A stretch of DNA of 64,000 nucleotides from the NCBI GenBank assembly GCA_964304625.1, contig OZ199839.1, positions 7,130,001 through 7,194,000 of the forward strand, given 5' to 3'. Positions 37,048-48,575 of the stretch are shown piece after piece. Source of the DNA: Kudoa neothunni. Taxonomy: Eukaryota; Cnidaria. Each line of letters starts with the position of its first letter. Position 1 is the first letter of the stretch. Under the pieces are notes generated by a model. That model made no database searches and was not told the origin of the DNA. It saw only the letters and a program-made list of their open reading frames with translations. The translations under genes were made by a program, and so were the position numbers.

Positions 37048-38504
37048 TTACCTTATATCGGGAGAATTAGTCTCGCTGAGTGTGAAACATGCTTCCACAA
37101 TAGCCAAACTAACTTGCATAAGAAATTTTTTCCCGTAAAACAGTAGTTTATCCCAGATTAACAGACATATTTCTTCTGGAAAAGTTCTAAAATAACATGA
37201 ATATTTCAAAGGAGATATTGCACTTTTCCAATACCTTACAAATAAACATGAGAACCACTCCAAACAAAATATGCATGGTGACAAATCCGCATCTTTCTAA
37301 AAACAACTATCAACTTTATAAACACATAGACGACATTAATTAATTAATTTTTTAAATTCGAAAGAATTAATACTATCATTTTATAACTGGTGAACGTTAA
37401 ACTAATATTTATTTCTGAAGGATGGGAAATAAAACAAAAAAAATACAAACATCTTAGAATGGGACGGTAAGTACGACTTGAGAAGGTTTTCAAACTTTTC
37501 ACAATCTTCCAACACTCCGTTCTTAAGAAATATTCAATTTAAGCCACACGCTATAGGATCACAACAACGTACAAATCCTGGGGTATAATAATCCACGAAG
37601 TATCTTTGAATAATAATGTCCAATGCCATAAATGATTTCTAAAACAAATATATTCAATCAACTGTCTATAATATAGAGTATCTAACTTGTGGCAACTATC
37701 AGCCTACAAGTTCATGGTTGTAACTTTATTAACAATAAATAAATTGTTTGTTGGATCAATAAAAGTATTAAAATCAAAAAAGCATTTAGGTTGTTATTGT
37801 TTACAACAAAAAATTTATTAGGTTATCATTTCGAATCACAGAAAATAAACTAGCACGTTTAAATCAATCACTAAAAATTACCTCAGGATTAAACACAGTC
37901 AACAGAAAAGACACCACTGGAGCCATTGACTGACAAAATCCAACCGTCTCATCATGGATTGAATAGGCCTTTAACACATTGTAAAGATTATCGAAACTAT
38001 GGTAAATATAATAATATCACTAATAGACCAATAAAAATGTTACTTTTCTTCTTTTTTGGTAAATGAAGCACAATTTGGGAGGGATCTATTTATGTCCTTC
38101 CTTATTTCACTTTCGTATTTTGATTTGGTACCGTTAATAAGATTCTACATGGGGCATCAACAAGTAAAATAATTATTGGATCGATTACCTCGAAATATTT
38201 GGGTGAATCTAGTGGTTTTTGAACGGTGTCCATTTTGAGAAATTTAGCCCACAGTAGAGGTCTTAAAATAGGTGGAATTCCTTGGGATAAACAATGCTTG
38301 AACTTACATATCATATAATTAAATGAACTACTCAACCGACTTCATTCAAACTACTTTTACATAGAGTAGACTTCCTTCATTAACCCAATCATCGTAGTGG
38401 TTATAGATAACCAACCATGTTTTGACTCGATCTTTATTGTAAGATTTTTCTCTAGGCAACAAAACTAATTTTAGATAGTGTTTTTTGATGTAGCCATTGT
38501 TCAT
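37048..38504 (-). CDS. TBC-domain Rab GTPase-activating protein
   Basis: Predicted GAP that stimulates GTP hydrolysis by a Rab on intracellular membranes, through paired Arg and Gln fingers. The start MNNGYIKKHYLKLVLLPREK at 38504 leads to GIPPILRPLLWAKFLKMD (domain entry), then IRKDINRSLP on an exon starting near 38144 (the IxxDxxR arginine-finger motif). LKAYSIHDETVGFCQSM follows (glutamine finger, YCQGM-like), then ALDIIIQRYFVDYY, FENLLKSYLPSH, FCLEWFSCLFVRYW and TFPEEICLLIWDKLLFYGKK with FLMQVSLAIVE. At least six short GT-AG introns are needed, with no frame break seen. The C-terminus after 37048 is unresolved. The subfamily is not assignable by eye. Confidence 0.8.
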
Positions 38505-39788
38505 CGATTCAAATTACAGTTGTCTGATAACATAATTGGTTTGAATATTTTTTCTGATATTCATTTGATGGAATTAGACTGCGGTTGTTCTCCCCAATAG
38601 CGCAGATCACGGGCATAATATATTAGGTGATCCTTAGCCTGCGCACGTTGCTTTGTGCTACTTAGGCGCATATGGGATAGAAAAGTTCATCTGATTTAAC
38701 TTTTAAGTCGATACATCTCGTCAAACTAATTTAAATGATCCCACTTGCATTGCTGATCGAAAAACTAATGCTGAGCTCAATATTTTTTATTGTTAACTAG
38801 ATAATTTTCATATGTCACCGACTTTTACGGTTCGTGACGTGAGGTCATCCCTTTAACATTGAATGTATAATCTTAATGTTTGACCTATGAGATTAACAAT
38901 ATTAATATCAGTTTAATATATTGTTGCATACAAGCTATTATGGTTTACGTTGGTTTCTAATTGCTCGCGTCTGGATGGAAAAAATAATTTTTAGTTATCA
39001 TAGATTCAAACATAGAATTGACATTTATCTGGTTTTTATATTTTACTTCTTTTTTGGTAGATGATATTAACGATTTAGAAAGTCAATTAGGAACCAAAAC
39101 CGAATTTCTTAACCAAATAAATCTGACTTTTAAACTCAAAGTTTTATCCATTCTCTCTTAATTATTAATTAATTAATAAATTAATTAATTAATGTTGATT
39201 GATTGATTGATTGATTGATTTGATTTATAATGAGGGTTTATATTTTAAGACTAACACACATTTATCATACATTTTGAAATCTTGTCGTAAATGTCTGTCT
39301 AAAGTTCTAGTTTTCCATAATCACTAAGGAATTTGCATTTGCTTTATACTCATAAAAACATTTTTTTATAATGGTCTATAACAGCGATTTTTAAAGAAGT
39401 AGTAAACACAAGATCAAACGCTATTTTCCGACTGTTATCATATTACCTAACACTTCCGACCCAAATTAGTCTTGCACGTTCTATGAATTATTCAGTGTAC
39501 TTCATTATTAATTTGGAGGGCTAATATAAAATATATATAAAAATTAAGTACAGAACTGGAGAAAAATTTTGTTATTTCTGCAAGGTAAATTTTATCATAA
39601 ATTATTGTTATATGTAATGATTAAAAATTTGTTTGAAATATATCACACCTACAGGTTCTGCAGATCTCTTATTTGACAAGAAATGTTATAAAAGCCTTAA
39701 TTAAAAAATCTGCCAACTTACGACATGCATAAACGTAACGCACTGTTCCTCCAATAAAATATTACGCGTGCGTATGTCGACGTAGAAT
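38505..39788. other. Intergenic, includes TTAA/TTGA tandem repeats
   Basis: The only clear structure is at 39163-39220, tandem ATTA/TTAA tetramers passing into five TTGA units. Confidence 0.4.
39163..39220. repeat. (ATTA)n-(TTGA)n compound microsatellite
   Basis: Consecutive ATTAATTAATTA units followed by GATTGATTGATTGATT units, broken by a short spacer. Confidence 0.85.
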
Positions 39789-39904
39789 CAGGGCTGCCAG
39801 AGCTTGGGGTTTCTATGGTAACCTTGGGTTCTAGGGGGTTTTTTCATTTTTCACAAATTCTTAGGTTTTTATTGAAAACCCGTAAACATTAAATATTAAC
39901 ACAA

Positions 39905-40185
39905 TTTGGTAATAAGGTAGGATGTGGTACCTAAAAAACACCCTTCTGTGCATCGGTTTTTTCGTCGATTCTATCACGAATGTTCATAATAAAATAAAAG
40001 AATATCGAGAGAAAGTATTCAGCTAATTATGATAACATCTAATGTTGGCACAAAATCCCGAATACAACACCGTCGGCACACGTAAAATCTTCTTTCAGTT
40101 TCCGATAACCAATGAAAACCCACTTTATTGTGCATACATCAACTTCTACATTTACTATACGCCTTAATAGCATTTTTGGGAAGAA
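39905..40185 (+). repeat. Left arm of ~280-bp inverted repeat
   Basis: Near-identical in reverse complement to 41410-41690. Matching tracts include GTAGGATGTGGTACCT, CACCCTTCTGTGCATCGG, CTATCACGAATGTTCATAAT and AACCAATGAAAACCCACTTT. Confidence 0.9.
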
Positions 40186-41409
40186 ATATTCGATTTAAAC
40201 AACGAAATATAAAATATTTAAGTGAGTAGTTTATCAAATTTCTCGCGCGTTAGAGAAAATGAATTCATTGAGTTTTATTAACGATAACGATTTTTTATTG
40301 ATTAATTATCTCATTAAATTGTCTAATATACTTGTAGAGAAATAATATCTGCTTCCACTTCATTTTAGGTGTAACAATTGTTACAATCTCAATTGTTTTT
40401 CCCTCGACAAAAGGAATTTGAACGTTCAAAGGCCAATACCTAAAATTAAATCGCATGAAAGGAATGATATGGATTATTCGTTTAGTTATCATTTTAAAAA
40501 GTAATTATTTTATATCTAAATACTAGTCTCGTAATTCGAAGATGTAAAACTAAGGTATCTCCTCGGAGTGAAACTTTCTTTTCAGGGTTGAATTTGTTTC
40601 GCCCCTCCCCAAACATAACGGAGAAGAAAATATTAATTTAATCACAAAAACAGCGGGCGTACGGTTAAAAAAATAAGAAATACTTACGCTTCTAATTTTC
40701 TTCTGCGAAGCCATCTGGTGGCAAAGGGTATGTTAATGAGATTGATTAGACGCTTCTTCACGGGAAGCGAAAAAATAATCGAGGCCGATATTTAAAGGGA
40801 GATTTTCGGAAGACAGCCAAATTCAAAAAATTTAATGAAGAATTTATGCTAAATTTTATATAATATAATGTTAAACCAACCGGTAAAATAGTAAAACACC
40901 ATAGAAATGTAAAAAAAACAACTTTATTTATAAATTTCCCTCGAAAATTAAGTACATTATAGCATCAAAGACTTAAAATATAATCTTTAGTTTTATAAAA
41001 ACGAAAAAAGATTGAACATCCAATTAAAAGACTGTAGATATCTTAAAAATGAAGTAAAATGTGCAAAATATGTTTAATACTATATTACTAAATTTTTGTT
41101 TACGTTTCTTCTTTTATTTTATATAATTAACTTTCGTTAAGAATGATTCTTTAAAAATTAATTGTGTTTTTGCTACAAATATTTCATAATAAAAGTTTTA
41201 TGATAAAATGATTATAACTTTTTTTATAACTCGAATAAATTAACCAAAAAAATATATAAACTACAAAAAGTGGTAATTTATTGTAATTTTATTTTAAAAG
41301 GTTCATAACCGGTATACCGAAAACGATAGAGAAAATAATTTATAATAAGATGTGTAAGGTTTAATTAAACGCCTGAGTTGTATAATTTTGGAACGGCCCA
41401 TTCCAACAA

Positions 41410-41690
41410 AAGTTATTAAGGCGTATAGTAAATGTAGAAGTTAATGTATGCACAATAAAGTGGGTTTTCATTGGTTATCGGAAACTGAAAGAAGATTTTA
41501 CGTGTGCCGACGGTGTTGTATTCGGGATTTTGTGCCAACATTAGATGTTATCATAATTAGCTGAATACTTTCTCTCGATATTCTTTTATTTTATTATGAA
41601 CATTCGTGATAGAATCGACGAAAAAACCGATGCACAGAAGGGTGTTTTGTAGGTACCACATCCTACCCTATTACCCATAATTTTTTATTT
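41410..41690 (-). repeat. Right arm of ~280-bp inverted repeat
   Basis: Reverse complement of 39905-40185. See that entry. Confidence 0.9.
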
Positions 41691-42824
41691 GCAGCATTAA
41701 TATTTATATTTTTAATGACGTATCCTATTCAGATTATATCATGCAGGGTTTAAACATTTACGATATTGAATAGCATCTCATAAGATTGCTTAACGTGACA
41801 CGATTGCACAATAAACATTGTCACACATTATTAGAAACTTTGAACGTTATTTCAAATATGCCTTAGATTATGATTTAATTAATTGTATGTATATTGATCT
41901 ATACTAGACGTTAAGCATGAGAGAGTGTTCGTGCCAAAAAATTGCAATAATACTATGGTACATTTAAATTTAATATCTGAAGACGAAATTATTGGATTGG
42001 GAGAAGGTTGAAATTTTTAATAGGTACGATTTTATTTTCCTATTGTATTTCGAACTAGCGGTTTTCCCGTCCATCCTTGTTTTTTTAAAACCCCGCTGGC
42101 AGCCCTGCGTAGAATATAGCCCTACCCCACGAAAAATGTCTTAATAAATTTTAAACAAGATGGTTACATTCGGCAATATTTTTCAATTAACCTAACCTTT
42201 GTTGAGGCAAGCGTTGACTGTCGAGACCTCTAGGCAAATCTTTTCAGTCCTAGATCAAAAAATCCGCGTCTTTGGGCTATAAACATTTTAGAATAATTAT
42301 AAAAAATTTAAACCTGTATTTGAAAAAAGAAAAATTTGGTTTATTATGAAATAAAACAAAATTTTTAATGTTCATATATTTACAGATATTCTAATTATAA
42401 TAGTTTTATTTCTAAATATTAATTTTAGTTATGATTACAAATAAATTAAATTTAAACATTCTATGTGATTAAAAATAACGGCAAAAATCCCATAAGATAC
42501 CTTCCGTAGATTAACGATAACTAAACCGATTATTATATTACGATTTACTTATTTTTCTAACATATTAAATTTGTTATGATCTCTAAAAACCAATATTATG
42601 ATTTTATAATTATATCTATGATCATTTTGAGGATAAAACACAATTGAATGTAAAATGTCTGAATCAGAAATATTTTGACAACGAAGATTGTGTTATACAG
42701 TAGTTTATTGTTTTTTTCTCAATTATGAAAACAATTCGATTCACGTTTTAGAAAGGCATTTGTTATTTTGCACGATAAAATTTAATTCAAACGACGCACG
42801 CGTGATCATAATTTTTAATCACAA

Positions 42825-42985
42825 CAACCCATACTCACAAGCTGTATACAGGCTTAATTTTTTAGAATCTACTATATTATGTTATTTTTGATGTGTTGCT
42901 GCATTCCTGTGCGTTACGAGTAATTAAATACAGCAAAACTAGCGACACCTGAATATTATTCATTATGAAAATAACCACTTTCTTG
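42825..42985 (-). repeat. Copy of the TAATATTCAG MITE family
   Basis: In complement it reads AAGTGGTTATTTTCATAATG, AATATTCAGGTGTCGCTAGT and later TAGATTCTAAAAAATTAA and ACAGCTTGTGAGTA, all in family order. Confidence 0.6.
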
Positions 42986-43320
42986 AATTCTATCAATGCT
43001 ATAAGGTTTATAAAAGTGAAATCCAATTATTTAGATGATAATTAATCGATAATTTATTAAGATATTACGTACAACCCATAATTGCGCATATCTCATAAGT
43101 TGGAGCGATCTATTATGACATTGATTGCTTCATTAAAACGTAAAATTAAATTCGATTTATCTCCCAAAAATTCCTTCATTTTTGCTCAATTAAAAAAACG
43201 AGAAGTGATACTTTCCAATTATATGAATCTGTCAAAGGATTGAAAGACTTTGAAATAATGAAATCACTGTAATAATAAACTCATTTCATTGTTCGAATCA
43301 ACGCGATTGCATTAGGAATA
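42986..43320. other. Intergenic, AT-rich
   Basis: Nothing recognised. Confidence 0.35.
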
Positions 43321-43323
43321 TGA

Positions 43324-43536
43324 AACAAATTTAAATCTACGGTTTGGGTGAACAATACACGAAATCGATCGTTGGTTTTAGGCCAGAATTTGCAACATGC
43401 AAATATGTATTACGAGTGGGATCGAAAATTATTGAAGGACGCCCCTGAAAGCTGTGAATTGCGTGGTTACCGATTAATTAACCATTTCAATAAAAAGTAC
43501 GATTCTTTTATTGAAAACAACCTTGAAATGTTATAG
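43324..43536 (+). CDS. Small open frame upstream of ZPR1 (doubtful)
   Basis: An open frame ending at 43536 encodes about 70 residues with balanced composition (NLQHANMYYEWDRKLLKDAP, ESCELRGYRLINHFNKKYDS). It has no obvious ATG and is not recognised. It could be the last exon of a gene whose earlier exons I cannot see, or chance. It ends 71 bp before the ZPR1 start. Confidence 0.3.
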   Translation, partial: NKFKSTVWVNNTRNRSLVLGQNLQHANMYYEWDRKLLKDAPESCELRGYRLINHFNKKYDSFIENNLEML

Positions 43537-43607
43537 AATAACGTCGCTATTTGTTATTCGATTGATTGTGGATAGTGTAGTTGAATAGATTGTTGATCGC
43601 GCGAGAT

Positions 43608-45486
43608 ATGTCCGAACAAACTAATGAAGATCCATTGTTTCATCGATTGGGAGAAGACACTGAAGCACCGATGCAAATTGAGAGTCTGTGTATGCAATGC
43701 CGTAAGAACGTACGTCTAATTTGTCAAATTTGTTAGAACTAGTCGAACACAGACATTCGGTCTAAATTTTTGTAACACATTTAGGGCTTGACAAAGATGC
43801 TGTTGGTAGATGTGCCATATTTCAAAAGAATAGTGGTCTCTTCGTTCAAATGTGACAATTGTTCCAATAAAAATGAACACATACAAATGGTTGAACCATG
43901 TGCACCGAAAGGTGTGTTCTATGAGTTGAGATTAAAAGAGAAAAAAGTTGTTTATAGGTTTTCATTGAGATATGACCTGATTTTATAGGATTTGACTCGA
44001 TTTGTGGTTCGTCAGGAAACAGCTACAGTTATAATACCTTCGTTAGAGTTTGAATCTCCTCCAATAAAAGGGAAAAGCTGTAATTTCAATTTTTTTTGTC
44101 TTATTTTAAAGACATACATCTAGGCGTTTCACCAATAGAGGGGTTGATTGAGGGTTTTGTTGAAGGTTTGAATCAAGCTATTGAGAATCATAAGGTTGAG
44201 CCTTATTCGGAATTATTTTGTTGGTAGGGTATAGAGAATCAAATCGATTATTTTATTTGTAGGATGAATTCCCACAAATAGCTGAACAGTTAAAGGTTGT
44301 ACGTGATAAAATGCATAGATTCATTAACGAATTCGAACCATTTGTTCTCATTCTTGATGACCCATCAGGAAAACAGTTACATAGAAAATCTCCATGCCCC
44401 GTCTCCCGATCCCGAATTAGTTGAAAAACATTACATTAGAAACAAGGAACAAAACACCTTATGTGATATTCGCACCGCCAATGAAATAGACCAACCAATG
44501 GAAGATGATGAAGTTAAGACCGCAAATAAAGGTAGATGATATTGTGTCGTTATTAGTGTTATCTTTTATTCAGAAGAGGATATTACCGAGTTAAGTGATG
44601 ATGATGGGGAGTTGAAGGTGATTTATATTGAACGATTTTTCTATTAATAAGTTGTTTTTTAGAAATTCTCTCTCCCCTCCAACTGTATGTATTGCAATGC
44701 GCCTGTGTTACTGAGGTCCCAAAAATTCTGTAACAGTTAAATTGATCGCATTTTTTAATTGGGTTTCAGCTATTCCCTACTTTAAAGACGTTCTGATTTT
44801 CTGTTACAATTGTGACAATTGTGGTTACAAATCAAATGAAGTTAAAACGGCTGGTGCTATTGAACCTTATGGCACTCTTATGACATTAAGTGTTGAGAAT
44901 ACTGATGATATCTCGAGAGATGTGCTCAAAGTAACATTATTACTATTGGTGGTCTTTTATCGTTTTGTCAATCAAGTCCGATTTCTGCGTTGTGAAAATA
45001 CCCGAGCTTGGGATTGAATTGCCAGGGGGTACGTTGGGAAGTTCCTATCAAACATTGGAGGCATTATTATTGGCGTTGAGAGATCAGGTAAAGTCGTTTC
45101 TTAACTATCATCCAATGAATTGTAATGTTATTGTTAGCTTATTGGCGCAAATCCTTTTTCCGTTGGTGACACTGCAAGAGACGAAGTTCAACAAAGAATG
45201 CGAACCATCGTCGATGACATCCAGGATGTGGTTGATGGTAAAAAAAAAATAACATTCATTATGGATGATCCCACTGGAAACAGCTACATTCAGGTAGGTT
45301 GTTTAGCTGGCTGTTGAAAGGCCAACCAACTTACTCACTTAATGATAAAAAATGTGGATATAACTGTGTTTTTAGAATTTGTGCGCACCTGACCCCGACC
45401 CTCAACTCAATGTGGAGCGTTACGAACGAACATTCGAACAAAATGACGATCTAGGTTTAAATGATATGAAAACTGAAAACTATTAA
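43608..45486 (+). CDS. ZPR1: Zinc finger protein ZPR1, with one apparent frame shift
   Basis: Conserved eukaryotic protein that binds eEF1A and shuttles between cytoplasm and nucleus. Both zinc-finger/A-domain repeats are present. The first has SLCMQC with KCDNC, then [17 protein letters not shown]. The second has SNCMYC with [17 protein letters not shown]. The homology domains show LILDDPSG and [20 protein letters not shown], then [16 protein letters not shown] and [11 protein letters not shown] at the end. Exon 1 is 43608-43709 and exon 2 is 43785-43946. Exon 3 is 43989-44079, exon 4 starts at 44112, and further exons run to the stop at 45484-45486. Introns are GT-AG, as short as 32 nt (44080-44111). 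The one anomaly is at about 44370, where GGAAAACAG carries one A more than the conserved DDPSGNSY frame needs. The rest reads cleanly, so an assembly error is plausible. Confidence 0.92.
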
Positions 45487-45577
45487 ATGTTGAATGTTGA
45501 AGTAGTGATTTTTTTTCATTGGTGTTCAATAGGAGTGTGTTTGGGGTTTTCGAGTGCTGCCTTCATTTCTTCAAAAG

Positions 45578-46511
45578 CTATATATCTTTTCTATAATTGA
45601 ATAAAAAAACATAATCACTTCTTGTTAAAACATCCAAATAAATTACTTTTTCTAAATACACTTTGTGTTGACTCTTATCAATACTGGAGAGTCGTGATTG
45701 GAATATTTTGTAGTAGCGTTGAGCTTCTTTTGCTTTTCGGTTTGAGGAGTTTGTTGTCTGTTGTTACGTCATAGTTAATTAGTTAGTTAATAGGTCATAT
45801 AAAAATAACACAAATCCACATACATTATAGCCTCCTCAGGGATATTGAATTGATTTGATAGCGCTAACGACGTCCATATACAATTAGGATCCTTCTCTTG
45901 TAGGTAGATGATTTTATTTTTCTAAACAAACACAACGTAAATTAAACCATAAAATCTTAAGATAATCTCAAAAGTAGCGAGCATAAATTATGTCTCAATA
46001 TAATCTAACCATCCAAAAAAACCCTACCGTTGTCTCATCCATTATAAAAGTGTTTTCTTTGATGGCTTTTGTTAGACTTGAAACGTCATCAATTACAGAT
46101 TTGGTTTCGTCGAGTGTCACTTTTTTCTTAGTCCGATGAATCACAGCGAAATAGTCATTGTGAATGTTGTAATAAATTTCCATTCTAAACACACCCTCAT
46201 CAGATCAATAATTGTTCGATGCTAACAATAATTTCTATTCACTCTGGAAGCAAAGATTCCACATTGAACACTTGTTTCGAATTGATATCAATATCAGGGT
46301 GAGTTGTATGAAATGCTTTGACCTTATTAATTGCTTGTTCTTGCTGGAGAGAGAATTTTCTGCATTTTTCCTGCCAATCAAACCTTTTACTTTTCATTAA
46401 AAGGTTAACTCTTTTAGGTGGGATTCGACTAAATTTCGGGGTTACATATGTTTTTGCAATGCAGTGAAGCGGTGTTGTGGAAAATTCTCGAGCGGACAAA
46501 AATCCACCCAT
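45578..46511 (-). CDS. Putative mitochondrial neugrin-like protein (229 aa)
   Basis: Four exons, 46511-46272, 46195-46028, 45921-45820 and 45757-45578, give 690 nt in one frame with GT-AG introns and all phases 0. The N-terminus MGGFLSAREFSTTPLHC looks like a mitochondrial presequence and is followed by a basic region. Exon 3 contains KIIYLQEKDPNCIW and then SNQFNIPEEAI. This resembles the IRYLHEEFPESWSVxxLAExFDVS segment of neugrin, a mitochondrial rRNA-associated factor. The similarity is limited to this short helix-turn-helix-like stretch, so the name is tentative. It is convergent with ZPR1, with the stops 91 bp apart. Confidence 0.55.
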
Positions 46512-46952
46512 TTTAACCGAATATGCTGCCACAAGGCTCTTATTTATCGCGATTGTTATCGAAAATGCCCGAGATTAAATTTAAAATTCCCTCTAACTTA
46601 TAATTTTGTTTATCCAACTATATTCGACCATAGTTACTTTCGAAAACACATTTAGCAATGAATCTCACGTGTAAAATATTTTTCTTGAAGATTTTATTAA
46701 TTTATTACTATTTATCTCAGAGGCAAATAATTAGCTTAGGCATACTTTCGCGCAAAAATTAAAAATTTAAGTTCTTTTTTTATTGATAGTATTTTCTACC
46801 CTGTCAACTTTTCGTGATGGCTAATTAGTGGCGCATGCGCATGAGAAAGTTTTTATTGAATCTGCACGAATACTGTGGTCAAAATTTAGAATAATCTAAG
46901 TATTCTGGAGTAATTTAATAAGATTCATAGACTTGAGCAGTACATGCCCATC

Positions 46953-47836
46953 TTAGTGAATACCACCAATGTGTAAATCATCTGATGAGCCTGTATGTTC
47001 CAATTCCTCAACGGAATAATCCACATTGTCTTCATTTTCTAAATTTTTAAATATGAGCGAAATACATTTTAGCGTGAATGTGATAAAATATTCACTACCC
47101 GGAATAAGGACATCGTCGAAACCTTGGCACATTTTTCGACCGAGACATTTGTTTTTAGAGAATCGTCGACAGTAACTTATTTTCTAATCAGAGAATTAGT
47201 TGAGAGAAATAGACTGAAATCAAGAGAAGATAATAATATATTTGTGATACATCGTTTAACTCGTGTTTTCTTGGATCTCCTTCAAGTTCGCATTGCCATA
47301 CTTTAACAGTCTATAGATAGATTGATGTATTTGAAACTACTGACCAGTGCATTATTACGTAACACAACAGACAGCTTGCTGGAGGTTTTAAGTGCCTGAC
47401 TATATTTCAATGATTATTACATTTACGTGCATTTAATGATTGTACTTTCGTCACCGCTACAAATAGCCAACTTTGAGCATATCAATTCCCTGTGGGCGGG
47501 ATTTTCAATAAATCTCTCGACATCGGACAAGGCGTTTTGAAGAATTTCTTTCTGCAATTACTCAGACAAGAACATAAAACAAATAAATAATACATATCTG
47601 GACAACACTGCCTCGCCCAAATACCTCTTCAATGTGTATTTCACCTCACTTCTGGATGCATGAGACAGCACCAGCTTCATGTATTCATGTTAAATATTAC
47701 AATGTCATAAAACAAAATTACACCGTATTCATCCGCAATATTTGGTAGAGGGAATAAACCTTAAATAGGATAACGATTTCGATGTTAAATTATATTTACT
47801 CAACAGAACCAAACAATGCACTGCTATCCACTTCAT
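46953..47836 (-). CDS. Secreted protein with one four-cysteine FN3-like domain (206 aa)
   Basis: Seven exons: 47836-47800, 47759-47722, 47674-47594, 47551-47427, 47399-47341, 47300-47251 and 47183-46953. They total 621 nt with every intron GT-AG and every phase matching, which is strong support. The start MKWIAVHCLVLLSLFPLP is a clear signal peptide. The middle has Cys pairs (ICSKLAIC, then KC) and a helical stretch. The C-terminal part (about residues 125-190) runs WQCELEGDPRK, YCRRFSKNKCLGRKMC, then DVLIPGSEYFITFTLK. This is the same C...C...C-x4-C...PGxxY pattern as the repeats of the membrane protein at 6724-9641. No transmembrane anchor is evident and the tail is acidic. Function unknown; probably extracellular. 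Confidence 0.7.
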
Positions 47837-48374
47837 TATTCCGATTACTGTTATGTGTTATATAGGGTGTTACTACAACTTCCCTGTCGGTCTTCGTGTC
47901 GGCAAGAAATTAATACAAAACACCCTAACTAATGGTATTAAGATAGAATAATATTGTTTCATCCTATAATATATTGGTATTAAAATTTAATGATTTCAAT
48001 AATATATTTATGTATTGATAATATAAGTGAAAACCCAATAAACACGTTCGATTGAAATATTTTTGGGGAGTATTGAAAGAATATAATGCTAGAATGTTGC
48101 TTCTTTCCTTAAGGTGCGCTTAGAATTAATTGTAACGAGTAGCTCAATGTAAGACTAACACTCGAAGAACCTGTGTTTTCTTCTCAATATGTTGTTATCT
48201 TTATCGTTAACTGTTACCGCCAATAATCTTATCTGTAATTTGTATTGTTATTATGCATAATCTCAAAATATAAATAAATAATGTTGTGTCGAACTTAACA
48301 ATTAAAATTTATTGTCATTTAATAAACAATATTATAACAATCCGAAGAAATTTAATTATTCACTTTTACAATCA
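47837..48374. other. Intergenic, 5' flank of the secreted-protein gene
   Basis: AT-rich, nothing further recognised. Confidence 0.35.
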
Positions 48375-48575
48375 AACGCGGACAATGACCATTTCACGGA
48401 TATTTTTAATCCTTAATAACATCTGTACTTACGCAACCCCTATTTGGAGGATTTGTTGTATTTAATTATTTTTACGCCATAAGAGTAAGAAATAAGGACC
48501 CAAAATAATTGACTACTGTCAAAGCTACATTCGATTAGATATTTTGATCCGTGTGAATAACCATTTCCATATAAA
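48375..48575 (-). repeat. Copy of the TAATATTCAG MITE family (degenerate)
   Basis: In complement it starts GGAAATGGTTATTCACACGG and ends near CCGTGAAATGGTCATTGTCC, with family-like internal tracts (GTCAATTATTTTGGGTCC). Confidence 0.5.

Larger units (their letters stand above)
39789..42107. mobile_element. hAT-type element, 2319 bp, with exact 8-bp duplication and long inverted arms
   Basis: Starts CAGGGCTGCCAG and ends CTGGCAGCCCTG. It is flanked by exact CGTAGAAT duplications (39781-39788 and 42108-42115), the hAT signature. About 280 bp near the left (39905-40185) is an almost perfect inverted copy of 41410-41690, making a potential hairpin with a loop of about 1.2 kb. No transposase frame is recognisable, so it is non-autonomous. 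The minus-strand open frame at 40492-40295 lies in the loop and is not supported as a gene. Related copies are at 53352-54061 and 60642-62888. Confidence 0.85.

Noticed and set aside
40295-40492. 65-codon minus-strand frame inside the hAT element
   Set aside because: Lies in the loop between the long inverted arms and shows no domain or splice context.
47303-47341. Earlier stop for the secreted protein (ending KYINLSIDC)
   Set aside because: A GT-AG intron starting inside this stretch leads in phase to two more exons that complete the four-cysteine domain, which is better supported.
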